Origin: Rhodoluna sp.
Lineage (GTDB): Bacteria; Actinomycetota; Actinomycetes; Actinomycetales; Microbacteriaceae
Length of the DNA stretch: 10,446 bases
Reading direction: 5' to 3'
Assembly (NCBI GenBank): GCA_016462375.1
Contig: JAEMTJ010000026.1
Coordinates: 6,776 to 17,221, forward strand
Numbering within the stretch: position 1 is the stretch's first letter; each line of letters opens with the position of its first letter. The position numbers and the translations under genes are program-made. The notes beneath the pieces were generated by a model that was not told where the DNA came from, did no database searches, and worked only from the letters and a program-made list of their open reading frames with translations. This document shows positions 6,071 through 10,446 of this stretch, piece after piece.

Positions 6071-6463
6071 CTAGATCTCCTCATCTTCTGGTAGCGCCTC
6101 ATCCATGTCGAACGGCAAAGGCTGCGCCCTGAACTCAGCCAAAGTAGGTGGAAATCCAGGAATTCCAACCCCTCTTTCCCCGGAAAACTCAAAGACCATG
6201 TCCTCGTACCACTTTTCATCTAGGGGTATCAACCGTTCAGGATGTTCAAGCATGTCCTTCTCAAGAAAACCCAACCACTGATCAAATATTGGGTCAAAGT
6301 GCTCGGTCTCTGCCGCCTTCTTACTGACTCGGATACCACCCGATTCATCAAGTATCCACTCCAGCTTGTCTCTCTTGTTTAGACCTAGAAGTTTGCGTAT
6401 CCTTGCTGGAACGGTGGTTTGGTAGCGATCGGTAAGGCTTGATTCGAATTCATTTTCGTCCAT
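6071..6463 (-). CDS. prlF: PrlF family antitoxin, AbrB-fold DNA-binding protein
   Basis: The cognate antitoxin lies directly upstream of yhaV. The N-terminal AbrB/SpoVT swapped-hairpin domain spans about residues 8-50 and contains TDRYQTTVPARIRKLLGL, the typical Q-T-T-[IV]-P-x-x-[IV]-R signature. The middle (FDPIFDQWLGFLEKDM) matches PrlF. The C-terminus is very acidic (ALPEDEEI), as in E. coli PrlF. I chose ATG 6461-6463 (130 residues) rather than the upstream ATGs at 6479-6487, because those sit inside an 18-bp palindrome. A -10 box also ends 6 nt before this ATG, implying a leaderless mRNA. At 130 residues it is somewhat longer than the roughly 111-residue E. coli protein, with extra sequence around GERGVGIPGFPPTLAEF before the acidic tail. 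It probably represses its own operon. Confidence 0.9.
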   Translation of the reverse strand: MDENEFESSLTDRYQTTVPARIRKLLGLNKRDKLEWILDESGGIRVSKKAAETEHFDPIFDQWLGFLEKDMLEHPERLIPLDEKWYEDMVFEFSGERGVGIPGFPPTLAEFRAQPLPFDMDEALPEDEEI

Positions 6464-6469
6464 AAAAAA

Positions 6470-6498
6470 ATAGTAATGCATATGCATTACCTACACAA
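6470..6498 (-). promoter_or_regulatory. Predicted prlF-yhaV promoter
   Basis: On the minus strand TTGTGT (6498-6493), a 17-nt spacer and TACTAT (6475-6470) form a sigma-70-like promoter. Six T residues separate the -10 from ATG 6463, so the transcript would begin at the start codon. The spacer is almost entirely occupied by the palindrome 6473-6490. Confidence 0.55.
6473..6490. promoter_or_regulatory. 18-bp perfect palindrome, probable PrlF autoregulatory operator
   Basis: GTAATGCAT joined to ATGCATTAC is an uninterrupted palindrome of 18 bp. It lies between the -35 and -10 of the predicted toxin-antitoxin promoter and covers the first bases of the -10. Type II antitoxins usually repress by binding such sites. 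PrlF binding here is inferred from position and symmetry. Confidence 0.65.
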
Positions 6499-6532
6499 GA
6501 ATCAAGATCTCTCTTTGCATTTAGAGGGGTTC

Positions 6533-6570
6533 GGGGCTAAACTCCTAGGAGGTAGTTTGACAACTGCCCC
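6533..6570. repeat. Two-tier inverted repeat upstream of tRNA-Trp
   Basis: Outer arms GGGGC (6533-6537) and GCCCC (6566-6570) enclose inner arms AAACT (6539-6543) and AGTTT (6554-6558), with a CTCCTAGGAG palindrome at the tip. No T-tract follows. A consensus TTGACA (6557-6562) overlaps the right inner arm, but no good -10 lies 16-18 nt after it. A weak alternative promoter for tRNA-Trp is TTAATC (6588-6593) with TATTAG (6610-6615). Otherwise the 144 nt between the antitoxin operator and tRNA-Trp hold no gene. Confidence 0.4.
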
Positions 6571-6634
6571 AAGCCTAATCTGGCAAATTAATCACATTAG
6601 ATTTCAATCTATTAGTGTGCCCATTTGCCTCCTT

Positions 6635-6707
6635 AGGGCAGTGGCTCAATTGGTAGAGCAGCGGTCTCCAAAACCGCAGGTTGCAGGTTCGAGTCCTGTC
6701 TGCCCTG
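6635..6707 (+). tRNA. tRNA-Trp (CCA)
   Basis: The acceptor AGGGCAG (6635-6641) pairs fully with CTGCCCT (6700-6706), with G6707 as discriminator. The anticodon stem GCGGT/ACCGC encloses loop CTCCAAA with CCA at 6668-6670. The T arm is GCAGG TTCGAGT CCTGT (one G-U pair). 3' CCA is not encoded. tRNA-Trp immediately before secE is a conserved actinobacterial arrangement. A 7-bp hairpin without T-tail (6713-6732) separates it from secE and may mark processing or partial termination. Confidence 0.97.
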
Positions 6708-6712
6708 CAAGC

Positions 6713-6732
6713 ATTAGCGTGCAAGCGCTAGT
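6713..6732 (+). other. Hairpin between tRNA-Trp and secE
   Basis: ATTAGCG (6713-6719) and CGCTAGT (6726-6732) pair over 7 bp, including one G-U, around a 6-nt loop. No T run follows, so it is not a classical terminator. It may protect or separate the tRNA precursor from the secE message. Confidence 0.35.
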
Positions 6733-6767
6733 GGAAGAGCAACAAGAGTATTACTGAGAGAAGAGAA

Positions 6768-7046
6768 ATGTCAGAAGAACTAGAGCAGCACTCCGAAGAC
6801 CTCGTTGAGAAGTCGAAGGCGAATAAAGCTGCTGCACGTGGATTCATCGGTCGCTTTGTTCTATTCATTCAGCAAGTAATTGCTGAACTTCGTAAAGTAA
6901 ATCGTCCAACTTTCCAGGAGCTTCGCAACTACACAGGTGTAGTGCTTGGATTCGTTGTTGTAACCATGGTGATCATCTTTGGTCTTGACTACGTTTTCGG
7001 ACAAGGCGTTTTCTGGCTTTACTCAGCTTTCAACACAACTAAATAA
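6768..7046 (+). CDS. secE: Protein translocase subunit SecE
   Basis: This 92-residue single-span SecE has the length of the short actinobacterial form. Residues 24-45 form the amphipathic cytoplasmic segment (FIGRFVLFIQQVIAELRKV). Next come the conserved hinge VNRPTFQEL and one transmembrane helix (about 56-77, TGVVLGFVVVTMVIIFGL). SecE clamps SecY in the SecYEG channel at the cytoplasmic membrane. The Trp of the classical W-P-T motif is Arg here, as the motif reads RPT; this position varies in actinobacteria. A purine-rich ribosome site (GAGAGAAGAGAA) precedes the ATG. It is followed by nusG after 31 nt and probably shares an operon with it. Confidence 0.96.
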   Translation: MSEELEQHSEDLVEKSKANKAAARGFIGRFVLFIQQVIAELRKVNRPTFQELRNYTGVVLGFVVVTMVIIFGLDYVFGQGVFWLYSAFNTTK

Positions 7047-7077
7047 TTTTTAGCAATACCAAACAACAAGGAAACAA

Positions 7078-7947
7078 GTGACCGAATTTGAATCAGAGCT
7101 GAACCAGCCAGAAGTTGAACTTCCGGTGGAGTCAAACGACTATGCCGAAACTGATCCTGCCTACATTGACGACACCAACGCTGACGAAACATCAGCTGAG
7201 GAACAAGCGATGCACATCGAAACTGATGTTGAGGTTGCTACTGAATCTGAAACTGCTGCCGCAGCAGATATTCAAGAAGCTGCTGTTGTTGAAGAAGCGG
7301 TCGCTGAAGAAGAAGTTGAAGAAGACCCATACGCCGTCTTCAAGCAAGAACTTCGCGAACAATCAGGTAAGTGGTACATCATCCACTCTTACGCAGGTTA
7401 TGAGAAGCGCGTTAAGCAGAACATTGAAAACAGAAAACTTGCTGTTATCGGTGGAGAGTTCATCTACCAGATCGAAGTTCCAATGGAAGAATCCATTGAA
7501 ATCAAGAACGGTCAGCGCAAGCTTGTTACCAAGGTTCGTATCCCAGGTTACGTACTAGTCCGTATGGAAATGAACGAAGATTCATGGTCGCTAGTTCGTG
7601 GTACCCCTGCTGTTACCGGCTTTGTAGGTCACAGTGAATACCCAAGCCCACTTCGTTCGCAAGAAGCATTTGACATGCTGAAGACCCTGTTCGTCCTACC
7701 TGAAGAGGCAGCCGCTAAGGCTTCCGTCAAGGGTGGATCAGGTAAGAACAAGCAGAAGTCAATCCCTGTTAACGTCAACTACTCACTTGGCGAGAGCATC
7801 ATGATCAAGGAAGGCTCATTCGCTGGTCTTCCTGGAACCATTAGCGAAATCAAGCCAGAAAGCGGCAAGCTAACTGTGCTAGTTTCACTATTCGAACGTG
7901 AAACACCAGTAGAGCTAGCATTCGACCAAGTTTCAGCCCTCGTCTAA
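7078..7947 (+). CDS. nusG: Transcription termination/antitermination protein NusG
   Basis: NusG binds RNA polymerase beneath the clamp and affects pausing, Rho-dependent termination and transcription-translation coupling. The protein has 289 residues, against about 180 in E. coli. The extra length is an N-terminal acidic, Glu/Ala-rich, probably disordered tail (1 to about 95), common in actinobacterial NusG. The NGN domain starts at GKWYIIHSYAGYEKRVKQN (97-115), with VRIPGYVLVRMEM at 153-165 and the TGFVG segment at 180-184. A Lys/Gly/Ser linker (about 214-230) leads to the KOW domain (about 238-289; IKEGSFAGLPGTISEI). The start is GTG at 7078, with AAGGAAA about 5 nt upstream. It lies between secE and rplK, the near-universal bacterial order. 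Confidence 0.97.
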   Translation: MTEFESELNQPEVELPVESNDYAETDPAYIDDTNADETSAEEQAMHIETDVEVATESETAAAADIQEAAVVEEAVAEEEVEEDPYAVFKQELREQSGKWYIIHSYAGYEKRVKQNIENRKLAVIGGEFIYQIEVPMEESIEIKNGQRKLVTKVRIPGYVLVRMEMNEDSWSLVRGTPAVTGFVGHSEYPSPLRSQEAFDMLKTLFVLPEEAAAKASVKGGSGKNKQKSIPVNVNYSLGESIMIKEGSFAGLPGTISEIKPESGKLTVLVSLFERETPVELAFDQVSALV

Positions 7948-7982
7948 AGATTTACTAAACCTAACCAACTAAGGAAAAGAAA

Positions 7983-8417
7983 ATGGCACCGAAGAAAAAA
8001 GTAACCGGCATGATCAAGCTACAGATCCAAGCAGGAGCTGCTAACCCAGCCCCACCGATTGGTCCAGCTCTAGGTCAGCACGGTGTTAACATCATGGAAT
8101 TCTGTACTGCATACAACAATGCAACAGCAGACCAGCGTGGAAACGTAGTGCCAGTTGAAATCACTGTCTACGAAGACCGCTCATTCACTTTCATCCTGAA
8201 GACTCCACCAGCAGCCGAGCTAATCAAGAAGGCAGCTGGAGTTGCCAAGGGTTCCGCTACCCCGCACACCGTGAAGGTTGCAAAGCTTACTCGCGAACAA
8301 GTACTAAAGATCGCAGAGTCAAAGATGTCTGACCTCAACGCCAATGACGTTGAAGCAGCAGCAAAGATCATCGCCGGAACTGCCCGCAGCATGGGTATCA
8401 CCGTCGAAGGTTTCTAA
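7983..8417 (+). CDS. rplK: 50S ribosomal protein L11
   Basis: The 144-residue length is normal for L11. The N-terminal domain contains [20 protein letters not shown] (12-31), the proline-rich signature that meets the thiostrepton/GTPase centre on 23S rRNA, followed by [10 protein letters not shown]. The C-terminal RNA-binding domain includes [20 protein letters not shown]11 recruits translational GTPases and is needed for RelA-type stringent responses. A strong AAGGAAAAGA ribosome site lies just before the ATG at 7983. It is 35 nt downstream of nusG and 85 nt upstream of rplA, with a hairpin in the latter gap. Confidence 0.98.
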
Positions 8418-8436
8418 ACAAAATAAAGAAACACTA

Positions 8437-8468
8437 GTGGGAGAGTCGCGCGCGACTCGTCTAACCAC
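8437..8468 (+). promoter_or_regulatory. Structured element in the rplK-rplA gap, candidate L1 autoregulatory site
   Basis: A 16-bp palindrome GAGTCGCG/CGCGACTC (8443-8458) would fold as a 6-bp stem with a CGCG tetraloop. It is embedded between GTGG (8437-8440) and CCAC (8465-8468), which could close an outer stem with an asymmetric internal loop. It lies 34 nt before the rplA start and its ribosome site. No T-tract follows, so it is not a terminator. L1 is known in other bacteria to repress its own operon by binding mRNA; L1 binding here is inference. Confidence 0.5.
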
Positions 8469-8502
8469 GAACTGTGACCAATAAAGAAAAGGAAAAGCAG
8501 AA

Positions 8503-9204
8503 ATGGCAAAGCGCTCAAAGGCTTATTTAGCCGCAGCAGAAAAAATCCAAGAGGGTAAGTTCTACACTCCTGCAGAAGCAGTGACCCTCGTTAGAGAAAC
8601 CAACACCTCAAAGTTCGATTCAACTGTTGAAGTTGCAATCAAGCTAGGTGTTGACCCTCGTAAAGCAGATCAGATGATCCGTGGCACCGTTGGACTTCCA
8701 AACGGTACCGGTAAGACTGCTCGCGTAATCGTATTCGCAACCGGTGCAGCAGCTGACGCTGCTCGCGAAGCCGGAGCCGACGAAGTCGGTGGCGACGAAC
8801 TTATTGAGAAGGTAGCAGCTGGTTGGGTTGACTTCGACTCAGCAGTTTCAACACCTGAGCTCATGGGTAAGGTTGGTCGTCTAGGTAAGGTTCTAGGTCC
8901 TCGTAACCTAATGCCTAACCCAAAGACCGGAACTGTCACACCAGATGTCGCTAAAGCTGTTACTGACATCAAGGGTGGAAAGATCGAGTTCCGTATCGAC
9001 AAGCAGTCAAACCTGCACTTCGTCATCGGTAAGGTTTCTTTCACCAAGGAACAACTGGGTGAGAACCTAGCTGTTGCTCTAGATGAAATCGTTCGTCTAA
9101 AGCCTTCATCATCTAAGGGCAAGTACTTGCTCAAGGGATCCCTTGCAACAACCTTTGGTCCTGGTGTTCCTTTGGACACCAGCGTTACCAAAGTAGAGTT
9201 CTAA
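8503..9204 (+). CDS. rplA: 50S ribosomal protein L1
   Basis: At 233 residues this is the usual length. L1 forms the mobile L1 stalk on 23S rRNA and helps release E-site tRNA. Domain I holds SKFDSTVEVAIKLGVDPRK (about 36-54) and the GTVGLPNGTGK segment. The central signature GKVLGPRNLMPNPKTGTV (128-145) is the classic L1 pattern. The chain returns to domain I at GKVSFTKEQLGENL and ends with a conserved GPGVPLD near the C-terminus. An AAAGGAAAAG ribosome site precedes the ATG at 8503. The next gene is not rplJ in the visible window; tandem hairpins follow, and then a decarboxylase family gene. Confidence 0.98.
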   Translation: MAKRSKAYLAAAEKIQEGKFYTPAEAVTLVRETNTSKFDSTVEVAIKLGVDPRKADQMIRGTVGLPNGTGKTARVIVFATGAAADAAREAGADEVGGDELIEKVAAGWVDFDSAVSTPELMGKVGRLGKVLGPRNLMPNPKTGTVTPDVAKAVTDIKGGKIEFRIDKQSNLHFVIGKVSFTKEQLGENLAVALDEIVRLKPSSSKGKYLLKGSLATTFGPGVPLDTSVTKVEF

Positions 9205-9213
9205 AAAGATTTA

Positions 9214-9239
9214 CCTAGCATTCAATTGCGAAGGCTAGG
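9214..9239 (+). other. First hairpin after rplA
   Basis: CCTAGC (9214-9219) and GCTAGG (9234-9239) form a perfect 6-bp stem with a 14-nt loop, starting 10 nt after the rplA stop. It has no T-tract of its own and sits 2 nt before the stronger hairpin, so it is probably part of a composite 3' end. Confidence 0.45.
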
Positions 9240-9241
9240 CT

Positions 9242-9272
9242 GAAGGACCAGGAGAAATCCTGGTCCTTCTTC
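9242..9272 (+). terminator. Terminator of the rplK-rplA operon
   Basis: A perfect 12-bp stem, GAAGGACCAGGA (9242-9253) with TCCTGGTCCTTC (9258-9269), is capped by a GAAA tetraloop. The tail is pyrimidine-rich (TTCTTC) but has no long T run. Position after rplA and stem strength make termination likely. Confidence 0.8.
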
Positions 9273-9295
9273 ATCTGTAAGCAGTTCATAGAAGT

Positions 9296-10446
9296 ATGAA
9301 TGTAGTTCGAAAGGTTGGGATATTGGCACCAGAGGCATTCGGCGCAGCAACCCTGCTTGATCCAAAAGACCCGATGGGTCTTAGATCAATAGCACCATTA
9401 CTAGACGCGTGGATACGCGACATGGAGACAGACAGATCTCCCTTCCAAATACCCGGCCACAAAGGCCGCACTAATCTCACCGGACCAATCGTTGACGGTG
9501 ACATCCCAGTTCTTCCTGGTAACCACCCTTACCGAATCTCCCCTTCGCTAATTCTTGAAGCGGAAAAACTTGCTGCTGATCTCTGGGGAGCAGACCTCTG
9601 CAGATTTGGGGTCAACGGATCTTCTGGTTCTAACCACGCAGCAGTTATGGCTGTTGCCGGTCCTGGAGACAAAGTAATCGTCTCTAGAACCTTGCACAAA
9701 TCAGTTCTAGTTGGAATGGTTTATGCAGGAGTAATACCGGTTTGGGTAAGACCTGAAATCAACCCAGCAACCGGACTACCTGAATACTTGCCATCAACCA
9801 GACTCAAAGAAACTATTGAAGCAAACCCAGATGCTAAAGCAGTTCTAATTGGTGAACCTTCATATGTCGGCACCATGTCTAACATTCCAAGACTTGCCAA
9901 GGTCTGTCACGATGCTGGCATTCCACTTGTTGTTGATGCTGCCTGGGCAGCTCACTACGGCTTCCACCCAGAACTACCTGAACACCCACTAGCTGAAGGT
10001 GCTGACATAGTTGTTACCTCAGCACACAAGACACTACCTGCTTGGTCACAAGCCAGCTTTGTTCTAGTTAGAAAAGGTCTAGTTGATCTAGACAGATTCA
10101 ACAAAGCCTTTGATTCAACACAGACAACCTCAATGTCCGGAAGAATTCTGGCATCTATTGATGCATCCCGAGCACTTCTTCAGAAGCACGGCCATGACCT
10201 GATTGACCCAATCATCGATGCAACTGAAAGAGGAAGAGCAACGCTAGTTGCCAACGGCATCGATGTAATCGATGGTGAATACATCGACCCACTCAAGTTA
10301 GTAATCCTGCTTCCTAAAACAGGGGCTGATGGCAACCTAGTCGAACAAGATCTACTAAAAGCAAACATCGACGTAGAACTTGCCAACCGAGACCTAATCA
10401 TTCCAATGATTACTTTTGCTGATACCCCAGAACTAATTGAAGATCT
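9296..10446 (+). CDS. Orn/Lys/Arg decarboxylase family PLP enzyme (3' end cut by window)
   Basis: The frame is open for 383 codons to the window end. Family marks are FQIPGHKG (50-57), GVNGSSGSNHAAVMA (105-119), the cofactor-stacking His in TLHKSV (132-137, His134), IGEPSYVGTMSNI (185-197), VVDAAWAAHYGFHPELP (212-228) with Asp214 for the pyridine nitrogen, and TSAHKTLPAWSQ (241-252) with Schiff-base Lys245. This is the fold type I basic amino acid decarboxylase group (SpeA/CadA/YaaO-like), which makes cadaverine, putrescine or agmatine. Substrate is unresolved. No N-terminal wing domain is present, as in the short YaaO-type forms. The start is uncertain: ATG 9296 has no clear ribosome site, and ATG 9374 (MGLRSIAPLLDAW) is a reasonable alternative nearer the usual family N-terminus. 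It follows the rplA terminator and is probably transcribed separately. Confidence 0.88.
   Translation, partial: MNVVRKVGILAPEAFGAATLLDPKDPMGLRSIAPLLDAWIRDMETDRSPFQIPGHKGRTNLTGPIVDGDIPVLPGNHPYRISPSLILEAEKLAADLWGADLCRFGVNGSSGSNHAAVMAVAGPGDKVIVSRTLHKSVLVGMVYAGVIPVWVRPEINPATGLPEYLPSTRLKETIEANPDAKAVLIGEPSYVGTMSNIPRLAKVCHDAGIPLVVDAAWAAHYGFHPELPEHPLAEGADIVVTSAHKTLPAWSQASFVLVRKGLVDLDRFNKAFDSTQTTSMSGRILASIDASRALLQKHGHDLIDPIIDATERGRATLVANGIDVIDGEYIDPLKLVILLPKTGADGNLVEQDLLKANIDVELANRDLIIPMITFADTPELIED

Noticed and set aside
6464..6487. Upstream ATG codons at 6485-6487 and 6479-6481 as the prlF start
   Set aside because: They lie within the 18-bp palindrome and -10 region and add MHMHYYFF, which has no counterpart in PrlF proteins I recall. 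ATG 6461-6463 fits the promoter better.
6635..6707. tRNA-Trp as an integrase attachment site for the toxin-antitoxin module
   Set aside because: The module lies on the 5' side of the tRNA. No integrase gene is present and I found no repeat of the tRNA 3' end near 5632-5700.
6476..6757. Open frame of 93 codons on the plus strand, with an AGGAGG-like site near 6547-6552 before a TTG at 6557
   Set aside because: It runs straight through tRNA-Trp and the antitoxin operator and resembles no protein family I know. The purine-rich site is part of a palindrome.
7115..7558. 147-codon frame inside nusG, rich in Leu and Lys
   Set aside because: It is a frame-shifted shadow of the Glu/Ala-rich NusG tail (GAA/GCT codons read as AAG/CTG); no separate start signal.
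8443..8458. rplK-rplA palindrome as an intrinsic terminator
   Set aside because: No T-tract follows, and rplA is expected to be co-transcribed with rplK.
8670..9191. 173-codon minus-strand frame opposite rplA
   Set aside because: Antisense to a clearly conserved ribosomal protein gene. The Ser/Pro/Thr-rich translation is typical of a shadow frame.

Overview
The window looks like chromosomal DNA from a low-to-mid GC actinobacterium. The order tRNA-Thr, tRNA-Met, hadA/hadB-like dehydratases, and then tRNA-Trp, secE, nusG, rplK, rplA is the actinobacterial arrangement also known around hadABC-trpT-secE in mycobacteria. The tight packing and AT-rich codons suggest a small-genome lineage, perhaps a freshwater Microbacteriaceae (Luna-type). 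That taxonomic placement is inference, because no search was possible.

Layout. 1-747 is the 3' part of an MFS transporter, converging on yajQ (744-1232, minus). 1233-1901 is an RNA region: tRNA-Tyr with a terminator, a gene-free spacer with inverted repeats, then tRNA-Thr and tRNA-Met four bases apart. 1950-3780 is a translationally coupled operon of two hotdog-fold dehydratase subunits and murB. A LysE/ArgO-type exporter (3777-4382, minus) converges on murB and is divergent from a class I aminotransferase (4432-5631). Between that aminotransferase and tRNA-Trp lies a PrlF-YhaV type II toxin-antitoxin pair on the minus strand (5624-6463). An 18-bp perfect palindrome sits in its predicted promoter. 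tRNA-Trp, secE, nusG, rplK and rplA (6635-9204) form the translocation/transcription/ribosome block, ended by tandem hairpins. A PLP-dependent Orn/Lys/Arg decarboxylase family gene starts at about 9296 and runs off the window.

Most of the window is housekeeping. The accessory piece is the toxin-antitoxin module, wedged into an otherwise conserved neighbourhood. I found no CRISPR array, insertion sequence, integrase or clearly novel multi-gene system. Points for a second look are the toxin-antitoxin operator/promoter, an unexplained structured spacer between tRNA genes, a hairpin in the rplK-rplA gap, several predicted leaderless promoters, and three convergent gene pairs whose stop codons overlap. 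All hairpins, promoters and motifs were read by eye and no folding or database search was run.
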